From the NCBI RefSeq assembly GCF_051020975.1, contig NW_027478166.1:5953501-6017500 (forward strand): a DNA stretch of 64,000 nt, read 5' to 3'. A program made the translations under genes and the position numbers. Each line of letters opens with the position of its first letter. The first letter of the stretch is position 1. Origin of the DNA: Osmia lignaria lignaria. Taxonomy: Eukaryota; Arthropoda; Insecta; Hymenoptera; Megachilidae. The notes beneath the pieces are model-generated. The model searched no databases, was not told the DNA's origin, and was given only the letters and a program-made list of their open reading frames with translations. Below, one piece after another: positions 50,299 to 63,177 of the stretch.

Positions 50299-53200
50299 GA
50301 TCAGATGCGTAGTTCTCGAGATATATCAAGATATTTAAAAGTTCCGAAGCCGCACCAACATAATAGAGATACAGAAACACCGTGGCCCCTTTCTTTGAGA
50401 TAGCTCTTCACTATTGCGAGCTGTAAATGCCAGTTCCAGCTTAGCTGTGCAGAAGAAGAACAACAAGAAGAAGAAATATCTCGAAATATGTCCGTCAGGC
50501 CCCTTCCCTTGAGATAAATCTGCAAATATCTCGGAAACGAAACGAGCTATGGCAAAATGTTAAGAGACCTTTTTTGTAGAGAATTAAGTTTCCTACTTTT
50601 CATGTTCTATGATATTTTTTGATCAGATGCGTAGCTCTCGAGATATATCAAGATATTTAAAAGTTCCGAAGCCGCACCAACATAATAGAGGTACAGAAAC
50701 ACCGTGGCCCCTTTCTTTGAGATAACTCTGCACTATTGCGAGCTGCAAATGCCACTTCCAGCTTAGCTGTGCAGAGGAAGAACAACAAGAAGAAGAAGTA
50801 TCTCGAAATATGTCCGTCAGGCCCGTTCCTTTGAGCTGAATCTGCAAATATCTCGGAAACGAAGCGAGCTATGGCAAAATGTTAAGATACGTTTTTTGTA
50901 GAGAATTATGTTTCCTACAATTTATGTTCTATGATATTTTTTGATCAGAAGCGTAGTTTTCGAGATATATCGAGATATTTAAAAGTTCCGAAGCCGCACC
51001 AACATAATAGAGATACAGAAACACCGTGGCCCCTTTCTTTGAGATAACTCTGCACTAGTGCGAGCCGCAAATGCCACTTCCAGCTTAGCTGTGCAGAAGA
51101 AGAACAACAAGAAGAAGAAATATCTCGAAATATGTCCGTCAGGCCCCTTCCCTTGAGATAAATCTGCAAATATCTCGGAAACGAAGCGAGCTATGGCAAA
51201 ATGTTAAGAGACCTTTTTTGTAAAGAATTATGTTTCCTACAATTTATGTTCTATGATATTTTTTGATCAGAAGCGTAGTTTTCGAGATGTATTGAGATAT
51301 TTAAAAGTTCCGAAGCCGCACCAACATAATAGAGATACAGAAACACCGTGGCCCCTTTCTTTGAGATAACTCTGCACTATTGCGACCTGCAAATGCCACT
51401 TCCAGCTCAGCTGTGCAGAAGAAGAACAACAAGAAGAAGAAATATCTCGAAATATGTCCGTCAGGCCCCTTCCCTTGAGATAAATCTGCAAATATCTCGG
51501 AAACGAAGCGAGCTATGGCAAAATGTTAAGAGACCTTTTTTGTAGAGAATTAAGTTTCCTACTTTTTATGTTCTATGATATTTTTTGATCAGATGCGTAG
51601 TTCTCGAGATATATCGAGATATTTAAAAGTTCCGAAGCCGCACCAACATAATAGAGATACAGAAACACCGTGGCCCCTTTCTTTGAGATACCTCTGCACT
51701 AGTGCGAGCCGCAAATGCCACTTCCAGCTTAGCTGTGCAGAAGAAGAACAACAAGAAGAAGAAATATCTCGAAATATGTCCGTCAGGCCCCTTCCCTTGA
51801 GATAAATCTGCAAATATCTCGGAAACGAAGCGAGCTATGGCAAAATGTTAAGAGACCTTTTTTGTAGAGAATTAAGTTTCCTACTTTTTATGTTCTATGA
51901 TATTTTTTGATCAGATGCGTAGTTCTCGAGATATATCAAGATATTTAAAAGTTCCGAAGCCGCACCAACATAATAGAGATACAGAAACACCGTGGCTCCT
52001 TTCTTTGAGATAACTCTGCACTATTGCGAGCTGGAAATGCCACTTCCAGTTTAGCTGTGCAGAAGAAGAACAACAAGAAGAAGAAATATCTCGAAATATG
52101 TCCGTTAGGCCCCTTCCCTTGAGATAAATCTGCAAATATCTCGGAAACGACGCGAGCTATGGCAAAATGTTAAGAGACCTTTTTTGTAGAGAATTAAGTT
52201 TCCTACTTATAATGTTCTATGATATTTTTTGATCAGATGCGTAGTTTTCGAGATATATCGAGATATTTAAAAGTTCCGAAGCCGCACCAACATAATAGAG
52301 ATACAGAAACACCGTGGCCCCTTTCTTTGAGATAACTCTGCACTATTGCGAGCTGCAATTGCCACTTCCAGCTTAGCTGTGCAGAGGAAGAACAAGAAGA
52401 AGAAGAAGTATCTCGAAGTATGTCCGTCAGGCCCGTTCCTTTGAGCTGAATCTGCAAATATCTCGGAAACGAAGCGAGCTATGGCAAAATGTTAAGAGAC
52501 GTTTTTTGTAGAGAATTATGTTTCCTACAATTTATGTTCTATGATATTTTTTGATCAGAAGCGTAGTTTTCGAGATATATCGAGATATTTAAAAGTTCCG
52601 AAGCCGCACCAACATAATAGAGATACAGAAACACCGTGGCCCCTTTCTTTGAGATAACTCTGCACTAGTGCGAGCCGCAAATGCCACTTCCAGCTTAGCT
52701 GTGCAGAAGAAGAACAACAAGAAGAAGAAATATCTCGAAATATGTCCGTCAGGCCCCTTCCCTTGAGATAAATCTGCAAATATCTCGAAAACGAAGCGAG
52801 CTATGGCAAAATGTTAAGAGACCTTTTTTGTAGAGAATTAAGTTTCCTACTTTTTATGTTCTATGATATTTTTTGATCAGATGCGTAGTTCTCGAGATAT
52901 ATCAAGATATTTAAAAGTTCCGAAGCCGCACCAACATAATAGAGATACAGAAACACCGTGGCCCCTCTCTTTGAGATAACTCTGCACTATTGCGAGCTGG
53001 AAATGCCACTTCCAGTTTAGCTGTGCAGAAGAAGAACAACAAGAAGAAGAAATATCTCGAAATATGTGCGTCAGGCCAGTTCCTTTGAGCTGAATCTGCA
53101 AATATCTCGGAAACGAAGCGAGCTATGGCAAAATGTTAAGAGACGTTTTTTGTAGAGAATTATGTTTCCTACAATTTATCTTCTATGATATTTTTTGATC

Positions 53201-56093
53201 AGAAGCGTAGTTTTCGAGATATATCGAGATATTTAAAAGTTCCGAAGCCGCACCAACATAATAGAGATACAGAAACACCGTGGCCCCTTTCTTTGAGATA
53301 ACTCTGCACTAGTGCGAACCGCAAATGCCACTTCCAGCTTAGCTGTGCAGAAGAAGAACAACAAGAAGAAGAAATATCTCGAAATATGTCCGTCAGGCCC
53401 CTTCCCTTGAGATAAATCTGCAAATATCTCGGAAACGAAGCGAGCTATGGCAAAATGTTAAGAGACCTTTTTTGTAGAGAATTATGTTTCCTACTTTTTA
53501 TGTTCTATGATATTTTTTGATCAGACGCGTAGCTCTCGAGATATATCAAGATATTTAAAAGTTCCGAAGCCGCACCAACATAATAGAGATACAGAAACAG
53601 CGTGGCCCCTTTCTTTGAGATAACTGTGCACTAGTGCGAGCCGCAAATGCCACTTCCAGCTTAGCTGTGCAGAAGAAGAACAACAAGAAGAAGAAATATC
53701 TCGAAATATGTCCGTCAGGCCCCTTCCCTTGAGATATATCTGCAAATATCTCGGAAACGAAGCGAGCTATGGCAAAATGTCAAGAGACCTTTTTTGTAGA
53801 GAATTAAGTTTCCTACTTTTTATGTTCTATGATATTTTTTGATCAGATGCGTAGTTCTCGAGATATATCAAGATATTTAAAAGTTCCGAAGCCGCACCAA
53901 CATAATAGAGATACAGAAACGCCGTGGCCCCTTTCTTTGAGATAACTCTGCACTATTGCGAGCTGCAAATGCCACTACCAGCTTAGCTGTGCAGAGGAAG
54001 AACAACAAGAAGAAGAAATATCTCGAAATATGTCCGTCAGGCCAGTTCCTTTGAGATGAATCTGCAAATATCTCGGAAACGAAGCGAGCTATGGCAAAAT
54101 GTTAAGAGACGTTTTTTATAGAGAATTATGTTTCCTACAATTTATGTTGTATGATATTTTTTGATCAGAAGCGTAGTTTTCGAGATACATCGAGATATTT
54201 AAAAGTTCCGAAGCCGCACCAACATAATAGAGATACAGAAACACCGTGGCCCCTTTCTTTGAGATAACTCTGCACTAGTGCGAGCCGCAAATGCCACTTC
54301 CAGCTTAGCTGTGCAGAAGAAGAACAACAAGAAGAAGAAATATCTCGAAATATGTCCGTCAGGCCCCTTCCCTTGAGATAAATCTGCACATATCTCGGAA
54401 ACGAAGCGAACTATGGCAAAATGTTAAGAGACGTTTTTTGTAGAGAATTATGTTTCCTACTATTTATGTTCTATGATATTTTTTGATCCGAAGCGTAGTT
54501 TTCGAGATATATCGAGATATTTAAAAGTTCCGAAGCCGCACCAACATAATAGGGATACAGAAACACCGTGGCCCCTTTCTTTGAGATAACTGTGCACTAG
54601 TGCGAGCCGCAAATGCCACTTCCAGCTTAGCTGTGCAGAAGAAGAACAACAAGAAGAAGAAATATCTCGAAATATGTCCGTCAGGCCCCTTCCCTTGAGA
54701 TATATCTGCAAATATCTCGGAAACGAAGCGAGCTATGGCAAAATGTTGAGAGACCGTTTTTGTAGAGAATTAAGTTTCCTACTTTTTATGTTCTATGATA
54801 TTTTTTGATCAGACGCGTAGTTCTCGAGATATATCAAGATATTTAAAAGTTCCGAAGCCGCACCAACATAATAGAGATACAGAAACACCGTGGCCCCTTT
54901 CTTTGAGATAACTCTGCACTATTGCGAGCTGCAAATGCCACTTCCAGCTTAGCTGTGCAGAAGAAGAACAACAAGAAGAAGAAATATCTCGAAATATGTC
55001 CGTCAGGCCCCTTCCCTTGAGATAAATCTGCAAATATCTCGGAAACGAAGAGAGCTATGGCAAAATGTTAAGAGACCTTTTTTGTAGAGAATTAAGTTTC
55101 CTACTTTTCATGTTCTATGATATTTTTTGATCAGATGCGTAGTTCTCGAGATATATCAAGATATTTAAAAGATCCGAAGCCGCACCAACATAATAGAGAT
55201 ACAGAAACACCGTGGCCCCTTTCTTTGAGATAACTCTGCACTATTGCGAGCTGTAAATGCCACTTCCAGCTTAGCTGTGCAGAAGAAGAACAACAAGAAG
55301 AAGAAATATCTCGAAATATGTCCGTCAGGCCCCTTCCCTTGAGATAAATCTGCAAATATCTCGGAAACGAAACGAGCTATGGCAAAATGTTAAGAGACCT
55401 TTTTTGTAGAGAATTAAGTTTCCTACTTTTTATCTTCTATGATATTTTTTGATCAGATGCGTAGTTCTCGAGATATATCAAGATATTTAAAAGTTCCGAA
55501 GCCGCACCAACATAATAGAGATACAGAAACGCCGTGGCCCCTTTCTTTGAGATAACTCTGCACTATTGCGAGCTGCAAATGCCACTTCCAGCTTAGCTGT
55601 GCAGAGGAAGAACAACAAGAAGAAGAAATATCTCGAAATATGTCCGTCAGGCCAGTTCCTTTGAGATGAATCTGCAAATATCTCGGAAACGAAGCGAGCT
55701 ATGGCAAAATGTTAAGAGACGTTTTTTATAGAGAATTATGTTTCCTACAATTTATGTTCTATGATATTTTTTGATCAGAAGCGTAGTTTTCGAGATACAT
55801 CGAGATATTTAAAAGTTCCGAAGCCGCACCAACATAATAGAGATACAGAAACACCGTGGCCCCTTTCTTTGAGATAACTCTGCACTAGTGCGAGCCGCAA
55901 ATGCCACTTCCAGCTTAGCTGTGCAGAAGAAGAACAACAAGAAGAAGAAATATCTCGAAATATGTCCGTCAGGCCCTTCCCTTGAGATAAATCTGCAAAT
56001 ATCTCGGAAACGAAGAGAGCTATGGCAAAATGTTAAGAGACCTTTTTTGTAGAGAATTAAGTTTCCTACTTTTTATGTTCTATGATATTTTTT
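50299..56093 (+). repeat. Eighteen mixed monomers
   Basis: No regular HOR. The unit at 51909 (GGCTCC, GTTAGGCC and GACGCGAGC) is a copy of the units at 39671 and 42248, about 30 monomers away from the latter. The unit at 53841 has CCACTACCAG and resembles 55451. The unit at 54458 carries AATAGGGATAC. The unit at 55773 is 321 bp because a C is lost (CAGGCCCTTCC near 55975). Confidence 0.85.
52553..52874 (+). repeat. Example monomer with type B front
   Basis: Front diagnostic bases: A at position 8 (GATCAGAAGCG), T at 17 (TTTTCGAG, no XhoI site) and G at 30 (TATCGAGAT). The preceding tail is the B form (AATTATGTTTCCTACAATTT). Type B makes CGAGATATTT an exact inverse of AAATATCTCG, which occurs twice later in the same monomer. 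Confidence 0.9.
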
Positions 56094-58669
56094 GATCAGA
56101 TGCGTAGTTCTCGAGATATATCAAGATATTTAAAAGTTCCGAAGCCGCACCAACATAATAGAGATACAGAAACACCGTGGCCCCTTTCTTTGAGATAACT
56201 CTGCACTATTGCGAGCTGTAAATGCCACTTCCAGCTTAGCTGTGCAGAAGAAGAACAACAAGAAGAAGAAATATCTCGAAATATGTCCGTCAGGCCCCTT
56301 CCCTTGAGATATATCTGCAAATATCTCGGAAACGAAGCGAGCTATGGCAAAATGTTGAGAGACCTTTTTTGTAGAGAATTATGTTTCCTACAATTTATGT
56401 TCTATGATATTTTTTGATCAGAAGCGTAGTTTTCGAGATATATCGAGATATTTAAAAGTTCCGAAGCCGCACCAACATAATAGAGATACAGAAACACCGT
56501 GGCCCCTTTCGTTGAGATAACTCTGCACTAGTGCGAGCCGCAAATGCCACTTCCAGCTTAGCTGTGCAGAAGAAGAACAACAAGAAGAAGAAATATCTCG
56601 AAATATGTCCGTCAGGCCCCTTCCCTTGAGATAAATCTGCACATATCTCGGAAACGAAGCGAGCTATGGCAAAATGTTAAGAGACGTTTTTTGTAGAGAA
56701 TTATGTTTCCTACAATTCATGTTCTATGATATTTTTTGATCAGAAGCGTAGTTTTCGAGATATATCGAGATATTTAAAAGTTCCGAAGCCGCACCAACAT
56801 AATAGGGATACAGAAACACCGTGGCCCCTTTCTTTGAGATAACTCTGCACTAGTGCGAGCCGCAAATGCCACTTCCAGCTTAGCTGTGCAGAAGAAGAAC
56901 AACAAGAAGAAGAAATATCTCGAAATATGTCCGTCAGGCCTCTTCCCTTGAGATAAATCTGCAAATATCTCGGAAACGAAGCGAGCTATGGCAAAATGTT
57001 AAGAGACCTTTTTTGTAGAGAATTAAGTTTCCTACTTTTTATGTTCTATGATATTTTTTGATCAGAAGCGTAGTTTTCGAGATACATCGAGATATTTAAA
57101 AGTTCCGAAGCCGCACCAACATAATAGAGATACAGAAACACCGTGGCCCCTTTCTTTGAGATAACTCTGCACTAGTGCGAGCCGCAAATGCCACTTCCAG
57201 CTTAGCTGTGCAGAAGAAGAACAACAAGAAGAAGAAATATCTCGAAATATGTCCGTCAGGCCCCTTCCCTTGAGATAAATCTGCAAATATCTCGGAAACG
57301 AAGAGAGCTATGGCAAAATGTTAAGAGACCTTTTTTGTAGAGAATTAAGTTTCCTACTTTTTATGTTCTATGATATTTTTTGATCAGATGCGTAGTTCTC
57401 GAGATATATCAAGATATTTAAAAGTTCCGAAGCCGCACCAACATAATAGAGATACAGAAACACCGTGGCCCCTTTCTTTGAGATAACTCTGCACTATTGC
57501 GAGCTGTAAATGCCACTTCCAGCTTAGCTGTGCAGAAGAAGAACAACAAGAAGAAGAAATATCTCGAAATATGTCCGTCAGGCCCCTTCCCTTGAGATAT
57601 ATCTGCAAATATCTCGGAAACGAAGCGAGCTATGGCAAAATGTTGAGAGACCTTTTTTGTAGAGAATTATGTTTCCTACAATTTATGTTCTATGATATTT
57701 TTTGATCAGAAGCGTAGTTTTCGAGATATATCGAGATATTTAAAAGTTCCGAAGCCGCACCAACATAATAGAGATACAGAAACACCGTGGCCCCTTTCGT
57801 TGAGATAACTCTGCACTAGTGCGAGCCGCAAATGCCACTTCCAGCTTAGCTGTGCAGAAGAAGAACAACAAGAAGAAGAAATATCTCGAAATATGTCCGT
57901 CAGGCCCCTTCCCTTGAGATAAATCTGCACATATCTCGGAAACGAAGCGAGCTATGGCAAAATGTTAAGAGACGTTTTTTGTAGAGAATTATGTTTCCTA
58001 CAATTTATGTTCTATGATATTTTTTGATCAGAAGCGTAGTTTTCGAGATATATCGAGATATTTAAAAGTTCCGAAGCCGCACCAACATAATAGGGATACA
58101 GAAACACCGTGGCCCCTTTCTTTGAGATAACTCTGCACTAGTGCGAGCCGCAAATGCCACTTCCAGCTTAGCTGTGCAGAAGAAGAACAACAAGAAGAAG
58201 AAATATCTCGAAATATGTCCGTCAGGCCTCTTCCCTTGAGATAAATCTGCAAATATCTCGGAAACGAAGCGAGCTATGGCAAAATGTTAAGAGACCTTTT
58301 TTGTAGAGAATTAAGTTTCCTACTTTTTATGTTCTATGATATTTTTTGATCAGAAGCGTAGTTTTCGAGATACATCGAGATATTTAAAAGTTCCGAAGCC
58401 GCACCAACATAATAGAGATACAGAAACACCGTGGCCCCTTTCTTTGAGATAACTCTGCACTAGTGCGAGCCGCAAATGCCACTTCCAGCTTAGCTGTGCA
58501 GAAGAAGAACAACAAGAAGAAGAAATATCTCGAAATATGTCCGTCAGGCCCCTTCCCTTGAGATAAATCTGCACATATCTCGGAAACGAAGCGAGCTATG
58601 GCAAAATGTTAAGAGACGTTTTTTGTAGAGAATTATGTTTCCTACAATTTATGTTCTATGATATTTTTT
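56094..58669 (+). repeat. 4-monomer HOR, two copies (1288 bp)
   Basis: Units 56094, 56416, 56738, 57060 match 57382, 57704, 58026, 58348. Markers in order: GCTGTAAATG with GTTGAGAGACC; TTTCGTTGAG with CTGCACATATC; AATAGGGATAC with GGCCTCTTCC; GAGATACATCGAG. The fourth members differ in their far ends: 57060 has GAAGAGAGC, while 58348 has CTGCACATATC and GAGACG, the far end of the second member. Confidence 0.9.
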
Positions 58670-58991
58670 GATCAGAAGCGTAGTTTTCGAGATATATCGA
58701 GATATTTAAAAGTTCCGAAGCCGCACCAACATAATAGGGATACAGAAACACCGTGGCCCCTTTCTTTGAGATAACTCTGCACTAGTGCGAGCCGCAAATG
58801 CCACTTCCAGCTTAGCTGTGCAGAAGAAGAACAACAAGAAGAAGAAATATCTCGAAATATGTCCGTCAGGCCCCTTCCCTTGAGATAAATCTGCAAATAT
58901 CTCGGAAACGAAGCCAGCTATGGCAAAATGTTAAGAGACCTTTTTTGTAGAGAATTAAGTTTCCTACTTTTTATGTTCTATGATATTTTTT
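58348..58991 (+). repeat. Hybrid dimer ancestral to the last trimer
   Basis: Unit 58348 joins the GATACATCG front of 57060 to the CTGCACATATC far end of 57704, and is followed by an AATAGGGATAC unit with GAAGCCAGC (58670). The same pair, with both markers, recurs at 60924-61567, and the first hybrid recurs at 62534 and 63500. Confidence 0.8.
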
Positions 58992-58993
58992 GA

Positions 58994-59218
58994 TCAGATG
59001 CGTAGTTCTCGAGATATATCAAGATATTTAAAAGTTCCGAAGCCGCACCAACATAATAGAGATACAGAAACACCGTGGCCCCTTTCTTTGAGATAACTCT
59101 GCACTATTGCGAGCTGTAAATGCCACTTCCAGCTTAGCTGTGCAGAAGAAGAACAACAAGAAGAAGAAATATCTCGAAATATGTCCGTCAGGCCCCTTCC
59201 CTTGAGATAAATCTGCAA
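58994..59218 (-). other. Recurrent 74-codon minus-strand frame, example copy
   Basis: About nine monomers in ten hold an open minus-strand frame of 225 bases between monomer positions 3 and 227. It opens with TTG, not ATG, has no internal Met in the common form, and ends at the TGA of the BclI site. The translation is Ser/Cys-rich in the middle (from the purine tract) with a Cys/Trp/Phe-rich end. Because 322 is not a multiple of three the frame does not join across units. I recognise no family. Homogenised copying of one open ancestor explains the recurrence. Confidence 0.1.
59007..59012. other. XhoI site diagnostic of type A monomers
   Basis: CTCGAG at monomer positions 17-22 in the example unit. 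It is present in most type A fronts and absent from type B, so together with the near-universal BclI site it gives a simple typing of array organisation. Confidence 0.8.
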
Positions 59219-60279
59219 ATATCTCGGAAACGAAGCGAGCTATGGCAAAATGTTAACAGACCTTTTTTGTAGAGAATTAAGTTTCCTACTTTTTATGTTC
59301 TATGATATTTTTTGATCAGATGCGTAGTTCTCGAGATATATCAAGATATTTAAAAGTTCCGAAGCCGCACCAACATAATAGAGATACAGAAACACCGTGG
59401 CCCCTTTCTTTGAGATAACTCTGCACTATTGCGAGCTGCAAATGCCACTTCCAGCTTAGCTGTGCAGAGGAAGAACAACAAGAAGAAGAAGTATCTCGAA
59501 ATATGTCCGTCAGGCCCGTTCCTTTGAGCTGAATCTGCAAATATCTCGGAAACGAAGCGAGCTATGGCAAAATGTTAAGAGATCTTTTTTGTAGAGAATT
59601 AAGTTTCCTACAATTTATGTTCTATGATATTTTTTGATCAGAAGCGTAGTTTTCGAGATATATCGAGATATTTAAAAGCTCCAAAGCCGCACCAACATAA
59701 TAGAGATACAGAAACACCGTGGCCCCTTTCTTTGAGATAACTCTGCACTATTGCGAGCTGTAAATGCCACTTCCAGCTTAGCTGTGCAGAAGAAGAACAA
59801 CAAGAAGAAGAAATATCTCGAAATATGTCCGTCAGGCCCCTTCCCTTGAGATATATCTGCAAATATCTCGGAAACGAAGCGAGCTATGGCAAAATGTTAA
59901 CAGACCTTTTTTGTAGAGAATTATGTTTTCTACAATTTATGTTCTATGATATTTTTTGATCAGAAGCGTAGTTTTCGAGATATATCGAGATATTTAAAAG
60001 TTCCGAAGCCGCACCAACATAATAGAGATACAGAAACACCGTGGCCCCTTTCTTTGAGATAACTCTGCACTAGTGCGAGCCGCAAATGCCACTTCCAGCT
60101 TAGCTGTGCAGAAGAACAACAACAAGAAGAAGAAATATCTCGAAATATGTCCGACAGGCCCCTTCCCTTGAGATAAATCTGCAAATATCTCGGAAACGAA
60201 GCGAGCTATGGCGAAATGTTAAGAGACCTTTTTTGTAGAGAATTAAGTTTCCTACTTTTTATCTTCTATGATATTTTTT

Positions 60280-63177
60280 GATCAGATGCGTAGTTTTCGA
60301 GATATATCGAGATATTTAAAAGTTCCGAAGCCGCACCAACATAATAGGGATACAGAAACACCGTGGCCCCTTTCTTTGAGATAACTCTGCACTATTGCGA
60401 GCTGTAAATGCCACTTCCAGCTTAGCTGTGCAGAAGAAGAACAACAAGAAGAAGAAATATCTCGAAATATGTCCGTCAGGCCCCTTCCCTTGAGATATAT
60501 CTGCAAATATCTCGGAAACGAAGCGAGCTATGACAAAATGTTAAGAGACCTTTTTTGTAGAGAATTATGTTTCCTACAATTTATGTTCTATGATATTTTT
60601 TGATCAGAAGCGTAGTTTTCGAGATATATCGAGATATTTAAAAGTTCCGAAGCCGCACCAACATAATAGAGATACAGAAACACCGTGGCCCCTTTCTTTG
60701 AGATAACTCTGCACTAGTGCGAACCGCAAATGCCACTTCCAGCTTAGCTGTGCAGAAGAAGAACAACAAGAAGAAGAAATATCTCGAAATATGTCCGTCA
60801 GGCCTCTTCCCTTGAGATAAATCTGCAAATATCTCGGAAACGAAGCGAGCTATGGCAAAATGTTAAGAGACCTTTTTTGTAGAGAATTAAGTTTCCTACT
60901 TTTTATGTTCTATGATATTTTTTGATCAGAAGCGTAGTTTTCGAGATACATCGAGATATTTAAAAGTTCCGAAGCCGCACCAACATAATAGAGATACAGA
61001 AACACCGTGGCCCCTTTCTTTGAGATAACTCTGCACTAGTGCGAGCCGCAAATGCCACTTCCAGCTTAGCTGTGCAGAAGAAGAACAACAAGAAGAAGAA
61101 ATATCTCGAAATATGTCCGTCAGGCCCCTTCCCTTGAGATAAATCTGCACATATCTCGGAAACGAAGCGAGCTATGGCAAAATGTTAAGAGACGTTTTTT
61201 GTAGAGAATTATGTTTCCTACAATTTATGTTCTATGATATTTTTTGATCAGAAGCGTAGTTTTCGAGATATATCGAGATATTTAAAAGTTCCGAAGCCGC
61301 ACCAACATAATAGGGATACAGAAACACCGTGGCCCCTTTCTTTGAGATAACTCTGCACTAGTGCGAGCCGCAAATGCCACTTCCAGCTTAGCTGTGCAGA
61401 AGAAGAACAACAAGAAGAAGAAATATCTCGAAATATGTCCGTCAGGCCCCTTCCCTTGAGATAAATCTGCAAATATCTCGGAAACGAAGCCAGCTATGGC
61501 AAAATGTTAAGAGACCTTTTTTGTAGAGAATTAAGTTTCCTACTTTTTATGTTCTATGATATTTTTTGATCAGACGCGTAGTTCTCGAGATATATCAAGA
61601 TATTTAAAAGTTCCGAAGCCGCACCAACATAATAGAGATACAGAAACACCGTGGCCCCTTTCTTTGAGATAACTCTGCACTATTGCGAGCTGCAAATGCC
61701 ACTTCCAGCTTAGCTGTGCAGAAGAAGAACAACAAGAAGAAGAAATATCTCGAAATATGTCCGTCAGGCCCCTTCCCTTGAGATAAATCTGCAAATATCT
61801 CGGAAACGAAGAGAGCTATGGCAAAATGTTAAGAGACCTTTTTTGTAGAGAATTAAGTTTCCTACTTTTCATGTTCTATGATATTTTTTGATCAGATGCG
61901 TAGTTCTCGAGATATATCGAGATATTTAAAAGTTCCGAAGCCGCACCAACATAATAGGGATACAGAAACACCGTGGCCCCTTTCTTTGAGATAACTCTGC
62001 ACTATTGCGAGCTGTAAATGCCACTTCCAGCTTAGCTGTGCAGAAGAAGAACAACAAGAAGAAGAAATATCTCGAAATATGTCCGTCAGGCCCCTTCCCT
62101 TGAGATATATCTGCAAATATCTCGGAAACGAAGCGAGCTATGACAAAATGTTAAGAGACCTTTTTTGTAGAGAATTATGTTTCCTACAATTTATGTTCTA
62201 TGATATTTTTTGATCAGAAGCGTAGTTTTCGAGATATATCGAGATATTTAAAAGTTCCGAAGCCGCACCAACATAATAGAGATACAGAAACACCGTGGCC
62301 CCTTTCTTTGAGATAACTCTGCACTAGTGCGAACCGCAAATGCCACTTCCAGCTTAGCTGTGCAGAAGAAGAACAACAAGAAGAAGAAATATCTCGAAAT
62401 ATGTCCGTCAGGCCTCTTCCCTTGAGATAAATCTGCAAATATCTCGGAAACGAAGCGAGCTATGGCAAAATGTTAAGAGACCTTTTTTGTAGAGAATTAA
62501 GTTTCCTACTTTTTATGTTCTATGATATTTTTTGATCAGAAGCGTAGTTTTCGAGATACATCGAGATATTTAAAAGTTCCGAAGCCGCACCAACATAATA
62601 GAGATACAGAAACACCGTGGCCCCTTTCTTTGAGATAACTCTGCACTAGTGCGAGCCGCAAATGCCACTTCCAGCTTAGCTGTGCAGAAGAAGAACAACA
62701 AGAAGAAGAAATATCTCGAAATATGTCCGTCAGGCCCCTTCCCTTGAGATAAATCTGCACATATCTCGGAAACGAAGCGAGCTATGGCAAAATGTTAAGA
62801 GACGTTTTTTGTAGAGAATTATGTTTCCTACAATTTATGTTCTATGATATTTTTTGATCAGAAGCGTAGTTTTCGAGATATATCGAGATATTTAAAAGTT
62901 CCGAAGCCGCACCAACATAATAGGGATACAGAAACACCGTGGCCCCTTTCTTTGAGATAACTCTGCACTAGTGCGAGCCGCAAATGCCACTTCCAGCTTA
63001 GCTGTGCAGAAGAAGAACAACAAGAAGAAGAAATATCTCGAAATATGTCCGTCAGGCCCCTTCCCTTGAGATATATCTGCAAATATCTCGGAAACGAAGC
63101 GAGCTATGACAAAATGTTAAGAGACCTTTTTTGTAGAGAATTATGTTTCCTACAATTTATGTTCTATGATATTTTTT
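60280..63177 (+). repeat. 5-monomer HOR passing into a 3-monomer HOR
   Basis: Units 60280, 60602, 60924, 61246, 61568 (1610 bp), then 61890, 62212, 62534, 62856. Markers: GCTGTAAATG with TATGACAAAATG; GCGAACCGC with GGCCTCTTCC; GATACATCG with CTGCACATATC; AATAGGGATAC. After 62856 the order returns directly to the GCGAACCGC unit (63178), giving a 966-bp trimer that continues to the window edge. Confidence 0.9.
62856..63177 (+). repeat. Hybrid monomer at the 3-mer junction
   Basis: The left part matches 61246 (AATAGGGATAC, GAGCCGC up to C at 62981). The right part matches 61890 (GAGATATATC from T at 63074, then TATGACAAAATG). The exchange lies between 62982 and 63073, monomer positions about 127-218, and removes two monomers from the 5-mer order. 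Confidence 0.87.

Larger units (their letters stand above)
58992..59313 (+). repeat. Example monomer with type A front
   Basis: Front diagnostic bases: T at position 8 (GATCAGATGCG), C at 17 (giving the XhoI site CTCGAG) and A at 30 (TATCAAGAT). The preceding unit's tail is of the matching form (AATTAAGTTTCCTACTTTTT). The unit contains one BclI site at its start. Confidence 0.9.
58670..60279 (+). repeat. Five mixed monomers
   Basis: Units at 58670, 58992 (clean type A front with XhoI site), 59314 (GAGCTGAATC far end), 59636 (AGCTCCAAAGCC) and 59958 (GAACAACAACAAG, GTCCGACAGG). No local HOR seen. Confidence 0.85.
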
